Part shown: piece after piece, positions 40,490-53,596 of the stretch
How the letters are laid out: each line of letters starts with the position of its first letter
Position numbering within the stretch: the stretch's first letter is position 1
Assembly: GCF_037038585.1 (NCBI RefSeq)
Contig: NC_092520.1
Location: forward strand, 190,196,604-190,260,603
DNA length: 64,000 nt
Direction of reading: 5' to 3'
Source: Patagioenas fasciata
Taxonomy: Eukaryota > Chordata > Aves > Columbiformes > Columbidae
The notes under the pieces: model-generated
Database searches by the model: none
The model's input: only the letters and a program-made list of their open reading frames with translations
Told to the model about the DNA's origin: nothing
Made by a program: the position numbers and the translations under genes

Positions 40490-43288
40490 AGGGAGAAGGT
40501 AGGATGGGGCAGGCACAGAAGGGAGAAAGCAGATTTGCAAAGATACCTACAGGTTATCATAAAATAACAAAATCTATAAGCATATAAGTATTTAATGCAT
40601 AGCCACAATCACTTCAAGAACTAGAAACCTTTCACATGGCAAATCCCACAGGCTTTTAACACTTCTGTATGCAATTGCTAATCACTGTCATTCACTAGCC
40701 AGACTGCGCAAAGTGAGAAAACTGAAGTGGTGCCTTCACCCTGTACCAAACCCCACAGAGTCAGGTTCGCTGAAGGATTTCCTCCAGCAAGGATGTGAAA
40801 AACTTAAAATGTTGCTTCCTTGAGACTGAAATGCTGGTAAAAAACACTCTTTTGAGAGTAACAAATCAATGTAAAAATACTTGCCAATAAAAAAAAAATG
40901 CAGTAGACATTTACTGCTCCTCACTAAGTCACAGACACACACATGGCCAAGATCCTAAACTTCAGCATCCCTGCGGTGTCAAATGGATGTTGTCAATTAG
41001 CAGGAACTGGTTCTCCTGCAACCTCCTCATTAAGCTTGCTCACCACCGCCGCCGGCCACAGGGGAGGAAGGCAGGCAGGCAGCAGCTTTCCAACAGAAGC
41101 ATCTCCTCTAATACCTGGAGCCTTGCACAAGCCCCTGGATTATTTTCGGCAGCAACAGATGGGTATGTGTGTGCGGTTCCCTCCCCAGAGTGCAGAGCTG
41201 CAGCACTAACAGCCTGCAGAGGCTTAAACAACTGTATTTTTCCAGCACATCAGTCCTGAAATGCAGGTGAAGGAACTAGGGACTGCAGTTGAGCAGAATC
41301 CTGTTCCCTTCCTTTCTTGTGCAAGAGAGTAAACAGGAAAGAAGTGAGAACAGAAACAAAGTTATTACTGTGAGAACAGCTTTCAGAGAAATGTAGAAAA
41401 GACAGAGGGATGAAATGCAAAGGAAATATATTAAAGATATACCCTACCTAATCACCAGACTCTGTTCTTCTGGAATACCCTTCATGTGGTACAGATGTAA
41501 ATGGGACCACAGTCAACATCCTCATCCCTCCCCGAAACCTCAGATGCAGAAACCACGCACATCAACAGCACAGAAACCCACCACAATGGATGGTACCTGC
41601 TAGCACAGAGAACACTGCCAGATCACACTGCTACAAATCACAACAGCCTCCAGAGAGGTCTGGCTCCTGTGCAAGTCAGGCAACCATAAGTCCACTTCTA
41701 CAGGGAACTGACATACAAGACAGAAAAGATGGTGGGATAGTGGAACATACCGAATGGAAAACCAATGATGATGGAATTCAACCACAGAATGGAGATAACC
41801 ATCAAGCAAATAATCAAATACAGGAAAAATTAAGACTAGAATTGAAGTAATAGGTTTTGTGCTATCAGAACCTCATAAAGGACTAGAAAGGTTCACGGTA
41901 TTTTCAAATACGCATTTAAAAATCAAAATAATTCATAATTACTTTTAGAAATATCTGTATGGACTGTCTAAATACGATGAAAAGTTTTAGTCTGAATAAA
42001 ATTCCTGCACACTTCAGTGGCATCCCATAAGAGGGCACAAGCTACACATATGCCAGCGCTCCATACATGGAGCATATATACTCTGGCATGTGCCCAAAAT
42101 GTCTTCCTTTATCTCTACATAAGGCTAAAAACAGAACTACAGAATTAATTTATCCTAATTTAATTATGACAGGCTTTTTGTCATTCTATTTGTTCTACCA
42201 AACTAAGCAAATGACAACCACCAAACACATTACAGGAACAGATTTCTTCCTTGATCATCTCAACCATTTAGATACAAACACAAATAAGAATAGCAAATGC
42301 AAGCACGAAATAATTCTTACTGAAACTAAGATATTTTGCATTTGTTCAAAAGGTGTTTGTTCCAACAATTCCCATTCTGTTCAAAGAGTAAGGGTGAGCA
42401 GCACACACATGAAGTGCCTCTCAACATAAATCTCTCCCTCATGGCTTCCTATCCTGCAGAGAACAGGATTTTTCTTTTGCAATTGTAGGCAACTGCAGGG
42501 AAGGATATAAAACATGAAGCACGTTTTGTAGTTTTTTTGCAGAGATGTAATACAAAACTCTTATTGTAGTTCTAGAGATTGTTTTGCTTGTCTTGAATTT
42601 GCCACCAATTCCTGCAATGACTGACTTAGTAATATAATTTGTCTATGCTTTTCAGGCGACAGATGAAAAGAATTGGTGAAAAATAACCTTCTGTTTCTGT
42701 TACAAATATGGCGACAAGACAGTGGAAAAACTGGCACTCCGGAAAACACAGTATATGGATGGAGTTTGTAAAAATTTTGCCACTCCTCCTAGCCCACTCA
42801 CCATTTTAAATGCCCTTCTACAAATTATTTTCAAGAAAACAGAGTTTTCCAGAGATTTTTTGACACTGCAAATACTAAATTCTAATTACATTTAGCAAAG
42901 GAAAACTACAGTTAAAACTCTATTGTCCTGCAGTAGTCTCCTTCACATTGCCTTGGCTACTGCACTGTATATCACGTGCCCTATTATCAGCCACTGCGAT
43001 AATCCCACTGGCACAGAAACAAAAGCCACCTGACTGTGCTCTGAGGATGCCTTTCCAAACCCTAGTGTGAGAATTATGCCAGAAATGAAGCCACAAGCAG
43101 GAAACCTCACAGAAATTTGGTGACTTGGGGTACTCAGTGACCAACAAGTCACTATGGCCCTCTGGTGCAAAGCAGCCCAGGCAGGTAAGGGCAGCCATAT
43201 TACAAAGCCATGAATACCCAACTATGTTCCTGAAGTGGTACCACATGAGGTTTTTGCTGGTTTTAGTGATTTATTTGGGCAATGATCT

Positions 43289-43490
43289 ACAGAATCATAG
43301 AATAATTTAGGTTGGAAAAGACCTTTAAGATCATGAAGTCCAATCATAAACCAAACACTGACAAGTCTACCACTAAACCATGTCCCTGAAGCACCACATC
43401 TACATATCTTCAAATATCTCCAAGGATAGGGACTCAACCCCTTCCCTGGACCTACAGAATGCCTCACCAGCACTCAGCCACTATAACCTG
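43289..43490 (-). mobile_element. CR1 LINE 3'-end fragment
   Basis: The + strand begins agaatcatagaataatttag, continues gttggaaaagacctttaaga and aaaccatgtccctgaagcac, and ends near tgcctcaccagcactcagcc. This is the reverse complement of a CR1 3' terminus including its terminal short repeat. It is in TSPAN12 sense orientation. Confidence 0.92.
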
Positions 43491-46205
43491 TAAAATCAGT
43501 GGGCGATTAGCCCACACATATGGAGAATCAGAGATCTGGGCACATGCCCAGTCATGTTCTCATGATCCTGCTCGTACCAAACATGGAATGATCATTTTGT
43601 TTGCGGTTTGGAAGCGTGATCTGGAAGCAAGAGTCTAGGCAGCTCACAAAAACACAAACTGAGACAGGGTTCTGCAACAACCCAAATTTCATCAGAACTA
43701 GAAAGGCACAAGAGTGGCTTAATTCATCTTCTTCCTCCCTCAGACCTTTTGGTCAGCATGCTGCATGTTGCTCCTGGTACTGGGAGTAGGACCCTATTTC
43801 ATCCATTCTGACAGCTTCCCAGTTAACTACTGTCATCCTAGAAAATCTGAAAAGTCTTCATAGTCTACTAAATTCAACCCTAGACAACAAATCTATCCCA
43901 TCACACAATATACTCAAAGTACTGGCAACTACTTAAGCTCATTGCCAGAGAGTGAGAAAGCAAAAGAACATTCTGTATGTGAAAGTAAATGGCACTGGCA
44001 GGCCGGAGCTAATGACTGGAGTCAGGGGTTGCAACATGGTGAAGAAAAGTGAGAGTATGGGGGGTGTTGCAGCTTTTGGAGCATCCGATCTATAAGACTG
44101 TAGGAATCCTTCAATTTTTGAGCAAATGTGTCTTTCTTTGAAGGATCAATGTACTTATTAATGAATCATCATTCATATGCTCTGTATTTCATTTAATTTT
44201 TTCAAGCTTTACCACTCTCCTCCCAAAAGTTTCTCTTTACTCCCAGAAGATCTAAAACTATTTTTTTTTCCCTCCCTTCAGACTCAAGAAAAACCACAAA
44301 CCTCATGTCAGAGCAAATGAAGAGTAGCTGATCAACAAGCTCAGCCTCCTCAGACTTGCTGGCTGGTGCTCACGCCACCTTTCTGGGCAACATGGTCCAT
44401 ATGGCAAGAGAAGCAAGGAAAGCTCTGGGAGTGAAGGGCAAGGGCTGAAGGAAACTCCAAGGGTAAGGCAGCTGCAGAATTAAACCTTACAGGAATCTCT
44501 AAAAGACCAGAGTATATGGTATGTAAAAGAGATGCCAGAAGATTTTCAGAGGGTTATGCATAGTATTTCCCAATGGCTAACAGCCTGAGACCATCAGCCT
44601 TGTTCTCCTGAGACACGAGCCATCCAGACATCTGTCTGCACTCTGAGAAACATCAGATGACTACCACCGCTGCATCACCAACGGGAACCAGACTCTTTCT
44701 GTGCAAAACCTAATAAAAAGTCCTCCCTCCTTCAGTAAGTTACAAGCTATGGTTCCCTTTTGTTACAGTTTAAAAACAAGGTTATCTTGATGATTAATCT
44801 AGTTATACTTTTTAAAAACAAAGCAAACACTCATTAAATGGAGTCGGACAAGCTGCACAGAAAACCAAAATCCTCTTGTTTATCCACTCAAGTAGCACAA
44901 ACTTTTCCCTGCCCCCTCTTCATCCCTCCCCAGCTCTCTCAGCCCTGCCCTGAAGGGATTAACAGTTCATTTATCATTTTGATTTAAAAATTGGTTTACT
45001 CACTTGACAATGTAGAAATTTGTGAGAGATGCAGGCACAAGTCAACAAGAAAATGGGCTGAAACTGCCACCTTAACAACGTTAGCTACTGAATGCCATCC
45101 CGTTCTTCAGAATACATACATTCCACTGCAAAGTTATCAAATATCTCTGTTATTTTAGATTTGGTTTCCCAGATCACAACATCTGATCGAAATGTCTTAA
45201 AGCCTGTGACCTTTGCAAAGCCCAAGTTTTATATAAATAGTTACCACTTTTTCAAAAACCTTAATGAAATTTTCAGAATCAACTTTTATTTATGGCAATG
45301 AACATTTTAAATTTTCTAAGGTATGTGTCCAAGTTTGTTTGAAAAACTAAAAATTATTTATGAATAGTTAGAACTTTTTTCACAGCTTCGATTCTTCTGA
45401 GAGATATTAATGATTGGTTTTACATTTTTTACTTTAATGGTTAATCTTTGCTTATAAAACGAAACATGTATTACTTTGGAAATAAGCAAATGCACACTTC
45501 AGACAATTATTAGGATTTATTTGCCCAAGGTTCAATTACCTCAAGTCATTGAACTCCAAGGAATATGGGTCGCTGCAAGGTCATGGTAAAGTACTGCACA
45601 GGACACAGGTAAAAATAGATGTTAGACCACAATTTCCTCAGGGCTTATGATATTCCCTTCGCCCTTCTTTTCTGCTTATTTCAAGGATTTATATTAGAAA
45701 CTAAGGTTTCTTATTCCACACAGATTTTTGAAACACAGCCATCTTCATCTGCCTACCCCCTACTAAGGAAATTAAACACTATAAAAATGCTTATTTGGTC
45801 AAGAAAATCCAATTCAGTAATGATACACACACTAACTGTGCCTCAAAACGTCCCCAAAACACTGCAGACATTCACAATTTTGAGTGGAAAAGTGTTCTTC
45901 TCCGGTACAAAACCCATACTGCAGCCCCTGTGCACACACACAGTAAAGTGTCTCTGTGGTTAATTACTCATAAGGGCAAGATTAGGCACAAAAAAAAGAT
46001 GCATTTACCTGACCGAACACCCACTCCATACTCAGCTTGTGGCAACAAGAATGCAGCTGAACCACAGCATCAAGGCATGTCCCACTGGTGGGGCTGGGCT
46101 GCATTTCCGACCAGACACAGAGCTCTGGCTGGGCTTTGGAGGGTCTGTTTACTCACTTATTCCTTCCCTCCTCCAGGGACTCTCCTGTTCCCCATTTCTT
46201 TCAGT

Positions 46206-46306
46206 GCAGAAAACAAACAAACAAACAAACAGAACACACATGCCCCCACCCAAAAAAGACAAACAAACAAACAAAAACAAAAACAAAAAAACCACAACCA
46301 AACAAC
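46206..46306 (+). repeat. (AAAC)n / A,C-rich tract
   Basis: About 100 bases with a single T (46241), composed of acaaacaaacaaacaa units and a C-rich interruption (tgcccccaccc). It generates the lysine/glutamine/asparagine-rich parts of several meaningless frames. Confidence 0.85.
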
Positions 46307-49300
46307 TGGGCAAATAAGCAAGGAGAGAAGAGGAGCTGAGAAAGAGAGAAAAAAAAGCACAGCACTTTGGCAGCAAGACCACACATCATCTCAGCAGCTG
46401 CCCATCTTCTCAGTCAAGATGCGTCCCTTATCCTCATCCTGGTGTCACTCCCAGCTCTCTAGCATCATAAACCCCCGTTCCTTGAACCTATGTCACATCA
46501 GTCCCTGTCCTTTCAATAGCTTCCTGGTACCACTTCCACCATTCCACTTCAACAACCTTTCTATTACTACCTTCCCTCCTCTATTCATGAGGGAGTAGCC
46601 CTCCAGAGATTTTTTCAGCTCTGGTGCCAGTTTAGTCTTTACTACTGCCCTGGGCATCCATAACTCTCAGGAACCTGGAGAGAGGATGTAATATTAACAG
46701 TGTAACAAGTGGGAATGTGGGAAAACTGGAAAAAAAGGAAGATACCAGAAACAAGGCTTGCTCCAAAAGTTTTGCATCATGAGGTGGCACCTAGTAAAAC
46801 CACTACTCAGGACACGCATCCCAAGCGCAGGCAGAGTAGTCACCCCCATCATGTGAGCCTGAAAGTACAACATGCAGTGAAAAGTGTGTCACAAAAGTCC
46901 AGTCAGCATGTTTCATACTGGAACCATGAAATGGCTACTGTCAACTGATATTTACCTTTTAACTTAGCACTATACCTTTTTCCAAAAAGATGATCAAGTG
47001 GCTATTCATTGTTGCAGAAGTACGCAAAAAAGCCCCAAAAAAACACACCATGTCACAATTTTAATTGATGGCATCATAACTGTACTGTCCAACCTTGCCA
47101 AAGACATTTGTCTGAATAGCTCTCAAGGGACTGGACAGTTGTTACTTGGAACCACCAGATAACAGCATCAAGCAGGACAGTGCTGCCTCTGCCCTGGCAC
47201 AACACGCCTGTGTGTCCAAGGCAGCTGCCAGGGTGAGGGAAGTTGATCATGACTGAGAGCACAGCAAACATTTGGATTTAAGCCAAGCACTTGCAAAAAG
47301 ACCTGGACACTCCCACCAGCTCAATTCCTGTAGTGCTCCTCCACCCCAACTCTTCTCCCTCCAACACCGCTCAAATACGCAGCTGCTCTTGTGGTTTGCT
47401 AAGCAGGCAATGCCCTTCAGCTCGAAGTGCCTCCCAACAACCCACAGCGTGAAGCAACTTGTATCTCTCTTCTGTAAACTTCCTCTCCTTCTTAGGGATA
47501 TTAGGCTCTGTTTCAAAGCACTTGTTTTTGAAGAAGTCTTCTAAGTACATACACAGCACTGCATATTTATGCTGGAGAAGACAAGGTCAACAAAATGCAT
47601 CTCATGCTTAGGCAGACGAGAGGTTGGCACTGGACCCCAGGACCAACATAGTCCACTCCACCATACTGGAAGCCCTGCAGAGTGCACTCGCTCCTGCAAA
47701 GCCCAGCTTTGCTCTCTGGTGACGCTGTGGCATCACCAACACCCATCTCAAAATCCAACAACTAGTGTGAACCTTAAAAACCTTGATCTGAACAGGAAAG
47801 GAGTTTACCCTCTACTCCATTTCAAGGCAAAAATATGTCTAATAATGATTAGTACAGGTATAGACTCAAGCAGTTCACCTTTGAATTGCAAGTTAGAAAT
47901 ACAGAAAGAAAAAAAAAATAGTTCTAGATTTATTTTCTTGAGAAAGTTGCTCATATCTGAAACTACTGGAGTATAATACAAACTGGTGAACTTTCAGTGT
48001 ATTTTCTCTTACAATCACAACATCAAACAAGCACCACTCCACAATCCAATATCCAGCCCCTTACCCACTGACTATCTCAATTTGAGTTTTAGTACTGGCT
48101 TCTCATCACACTTGTACCACAGTATTATAAACACACTTAAATCCATCTTCCAACAAGGCAGGCCAACCAGTCTTATGAATCTGTTCTTCTCCTGCTCATA
48201 CCACATTCATAAATGAGATGCTGATAACAGGCGCAAAATATGAAAATGAACTCAGCCTCTGTCCTGCCTGATTCTAAATTGAAGGGGTTTACACCAAGTA
48301 TATTTGTCAGTTATTTCTTCCCTTTCAGTACTTGGTAGATAATAATTAAGAAATACTTATGTTAGTACAAGGTATCAGACCAGCTGTGACTGCAAGGAAG
48401 AGTCCACATGGGTCAGAACAACTATCCTGTAGTATTACAAACCACTCTATATTATGCATTATTGCAGAGACACATGCTGCCACACATACACACACAAAAA
48501 GGACAAGAAATAATTATCACCAAACTCGCATACTAATTCAGGCAAGTTGTAGCCGCAAGTGCTGCAGAGCAGCTGATATTTCCCACTAAGAGTCCCTTCC
48601 AGGCAGCCATTAGCAGTTACAACTGGTATCTTGCAACATAGCATTCACCTGAACTTAATTATCCCTATCACCTGTGCATTCACAGAGACTGAAACGGGTG
48701 TATGGGGATAGAAGAATCTGCCCCAAGTGGCAACACAGTCACTGGTTCCCAGGAATTGTTCAGATGGACATACAGAAACCACTGTCACCAACATCGCCTT
48801 TAGCTGGCTGGGAACGACTGACATTGAACAGCCACGGTCACCTTGCGTTTTTCACATGTCTCCAGTTTAACCCTTTCAACCAAAAGCTAGCACCATTTCA
48901 AATTGTTCTTTATGAAATATTTACCTGCTTTTAAAGAAAAAATCAGTTTAGTTTAATAATGGTTTGTCCAGTTGTGTTTCAACTCAATTAATAGACAATT
49001 TAGTCTGTCAAGTTCTAATTTACAACCAGGTTCTGCCATAACTGAATTAACAAGCTGTCTGACCACACGCCAACAGGGTCTAACAAAGTTTAGCTCTGAG
49101 GAATATTTATTTCTCTGCCAACCTCATGAAAAAAAAAAAAAATCAGTAAAAGGATTTGTCCTACTGACCATCAAATATTTCTAACACTTCTCCCCTTTGT
49201 GAAAACATATGCAGACAAATTTGAATCCTGGGCTGTTTGAATGCTGTAATTACTGAAAACTCATAAATGCCAGAATTTGCAATGAAAACTCCAGCCAGGA

Positions 49301-49414
49301 AAATATTTTCCAGTGGGATTTTCATGAAGCTCTTCTTGTCAAGCAACAGAGTTTACTCGTTGTCTTCAAAGCAATTCACACACCCCTAAGGTTATTATGC
49401 GTAAAGAATATACA

Positions 49415-49609
49415 CGTGTTTTCTTCTTGTTTGTTTGTGTGCTTTTGTGGGGTTTTTTTGTTTTCTGGTGTGTGTGTTTTGGTTTTGTTGTTTTTGTTGG
49501 GGTCTTTTCTGCTTGTTTGGTTGTTTTTTTGTTGGTTGTGGGTGGGTTTTGGTGTTTGTGGGTTTTTTCTTTGTTTGGTGTTTGTTGTTGTTTTGTTTTG
49601 GTTTTCCCT
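49415..49609 (+). repeat. 195-bp A-free T/G-rich tract
   Basis: From 49415 to 49609 the + strand has no A at all and only scattered C. It is a degenerate mixture of tttg, tgtg, ttgg and gggtttt units. All three stop codons need an A, so the frames open here (49397-49615 and 49416-49676) are a by-product and do not indicate a protein. Confidence 0.9.
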
Positions 49610-52600
49610 AGTTAGGCTATATGCACAACATACTTTAAAAACAATCCAAAAATGTACAGAGTCTCAGAAGAAGTAAAGGATGGTTCTGGACTTTAGAAAT
49701 ATAAACTAAATGATCTTGTTTGAAAAACTAACAAGCACCATAAAACCCGGACTCCAGTCTCTCATCCTTGGACTTCTAATACATTCAAGTCAATGACCTA
49801 AAGGAGTCCAGATCTTCCAGTTGAGGCTGGCATCACTGCCACTTCTACACAAGGACATCCATCATTCATGACACAAAACAAAATTATATTATAGACATTC
49901 AGGGTACACATAGGCTCTTTACTCCAAGTAGCCTTCAGGACTATGCATTCCTGAAGCAATTAAAATTAAACAATTGTAGCTTTAAAATGCTGATTCTACA
50001 AATAATCCAGAGCATGCACCTCAGAAGACTGAGGAGTTATATGTTCTTACTATTAAGCTGAGTAAATATTGGTTTAATTTATATTTATGTGAAGTTAGGC
50101 AGGTTTCAAACATTTAAGTGAAAGATAAAATTTTAAAAATACACAAAAATAGCTATGTATTCAGTTTTATTAAAATATCTAACACCATAATACATATATT
50201 TTATGGTCCTTATGCTTTATTAGATTTTTTTTTTTAAAAAAACACAATTCAATTAGCAACATTAGCATTAGCATGCTGCCAGGACCGTCAAGATATGTAT
50301 CCAAACATCTCTGCATGCCGTCATTATGGCTGTTCACGAACTTCAAAAAGAAGATTAAAAGCATGATTGAAGAGATTGTTAATGTTTTACATGAAGGTTC
50401 TTTTCTTTTAGTTCATCTGGTTGTACAAAAGCTCATTTTGCTGATCCATCACTTTTCTAATTAGTCCGATGAATGAAGCATTGACGTAGGTCTGCATATT
50501 TATGTGGTGTAACACAACTGCATTCATTTAACAATTAATCAAAGACAGTGACATACTTAGGAAGATATCATTTAGTTTTGCTTTTCAGTGTGCTTAGCAA
50601 AAGCAAATTCTCAGGCTCCTGAAAATGAAATACTGCAACTTAAAATGATAGAAATGCCTTGTTTTGATTTGATATAATTTGACTGCCTAAACACACTTTG
50701 AATTATTTATGTCTAGATGGAATTAAAAGCTGTAAAAGATTTCTTCTTTTCACTGGCAGTTTAAATAAACTGAATGTCAAAGCCAGTTTTAACTTTTTTT
50801 TTTTTAATTAGTTATAAATTTTTTCAAGGCTTATACCAAAGATAACGACTTTTTTTCAGACACTGTGTAGCATTGGTCTATATCATATAGTTGCTTTTGC
50901 CTTCTAATTAATTTTAATTCACATTAAAAGCTATCACCACTATAAAATAAACACTTTATGAAAACAATCTTATAACCTTACTGTAAGAACTAAGGGCTTA
51001 ACAAGTTTATCATCTCTTAATACTTTCACTATTTACATAAAACAAAAATATGTACAAAGCCCAAAGCATGTAAGAAAGATTACTAGATAAATTGTTATAT
51101 GGTACGAAATTACATTAATGCATTATTCTTATACAAGTGCTCATAACTAAGTAACATAGTAACTTAGAACTTGTTCCCACTGAATTTAACCTTGTGAGTT
51201 TAGGGTGTAGAAATAAAAAAATGCATGACTATTATATCACTATAAAGTATTCAGATTTAAATGAGAGTCTTTCCTAACTATACAGCTTTGACACAACAAC
51301 CTTTGTACTGCATACAGGCTTAACAAATACCCAAAAAGAGAAATGGCATCTGCTCTCTTGCAATTGAGGAACACCTCTGCTGCAGACTTTCAGCTGGAAA
51401 TCTCAAATAAAGCTTACTCCAATTCTCTCAAATTAAAAAAGACATTTTAATATAAAACCCCAGCCCAGCTTCCCAACTGTTTCCACTGCAGTTAGAATAT
51501 TTCCTATTAGATAAAAGTGAAGGTTGCATAAATCTCAGCCAACTGCTCACTTTTTTTTTATTGGTCATTTTGTGCAAAATTTGTGAGGTCCGGATATCAT
51601 GTACTCAAGCCTTCACAGATTCACAAGCAAAATGCAACCACAGGCACTTTGGGAGAAGCCAACACACACTGCAGGGAAAAAACAGCAGGAGCCCAACTTT
51701 ACTTGTTTAGGACTTTGAATATTCTCAGGAGCTGAAGGATTTTACCCATCCACCTTCTCCTACTGCAATTACGGCAGACAAGTCTGATGCGCCTCTTTCA
51801 CATCCATTGCTCCCACTCTCTCAGGCTTACAGACTACTTGGAATCCTGCTCATCATCACGTTACAAGACAAAGCCCAACTCTACAGAGGGAACCACCTAC
51901 ACTTCCAAGAAGTACACAGGTAATGGCACTGCTTGGCCTCAGTGTTGTCAATGGTCTAAATATTTTTAAACTCTAAACCTTTGAAATTTGTGCATGATTG
52001 ATGGGGTTTGGTTATTTGTTTGTTTGTTTTTATTGTACTCAAACTCACTGACTTCCAGACGAAAAAGGCATTTGGCCTATTTGACAATCAAAGCCTCACC
52101 ATAGTTAAATGGTACATAAAGCCTTGTACAGCAGAGCCTATCGTTTTTCAGCTGCTGTTGGCTCAGTTATGTAGCCTCCAAAGAAATAAAAAAGCTGGAT
52201 ACTTCGAATTTAGTTTTAAATTTGCTCACAACCAAATGCAACTGCAAAATTCCACATCCACATAAGAGAAGGTAAAGCTTCTGAATGCACTCAGAATTCA
52301 CTTTCATCAGCTACAAATGCTGCTACTTTACACACACAAACTGTTGGGATAAAGCAAAGCATACGTTATTTAGCTATTGCACAGCCAAGAGTCAAAAGGG
52401 TAGCATAAGGGTTTATTTCAGAGCTCTCAGATTCGAGTTCCTATAATTATCAGTGCTTAAGAGTTTGAGTTATTTGTCCCTTCAGCAACTCTTCTACTAA
52501 ATGAAGTGGATTTTTGCAAACGAGACACTGCTTGTCTTTCAGTCACAGCATAATGCAGTCGAGGCAATAAATTATTTCCTACTGCGTGCTCTGCAATTAC

Positions 52601-52709
52601 AATTCCTCACTGATATCATAACTCAACATGGTAATAAAAAATAATCAGTATTTATCTAGTGCCTGTGGATTAAAACGTTTCTTACACTGTTGAAGCATAG
52701 CAGAAGTTA

Positions 52710-53513
<804 letters not shown>

Positions 53514-53596
53514 CTCGTTTCTGCGGTCAGAGTGAGAACATTATTCAGGTAGTCTCTCATCCAAGCAGAAACACCTAATATGCTGATGGACATCAA
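53514..53596 (-). CDS. TSPAN12: TSPAN12 coding exon (residues 23-50)
   Basis: The minus-strand acceptor ctttttag ends at 53597 and donor gtaaag begins at 53513. The 83 bases encode LMSISILGVSAWMRDYLNNV then LTLTAET and the first two bases of Arg50. It is the outer half of the first transmembrane helix and most of the small extracellular loop. Leu23, the first codon, is the site of a published truncating allele in people and is normal here. Ile28 and Gly30 differ from the human sequence as I recall it (Val and Ala), both mild changes in the membrane. The exon is short and was found by extending from the 52737 exon. The preceding exon (residues 1-22) was not found. Confidence 0.95.

Noticed and set aside
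45795-46598. 267-codon open frame, the longest in the window
   Set aside because: It runs through the AAAC microsatellite (46206-46306), giving Lys/Gln/Asn-rich nonsense, and overlaps frames on both strands. It has no splice context and no recognisable domain.
49397-49676. Two overlapping hydrophobic frames of 72 and 86 codons
   Set aside because: They exist because the tract lacks A and so cannot form stop codons; Phe/Val/Leu/Gly content follows from T and G.
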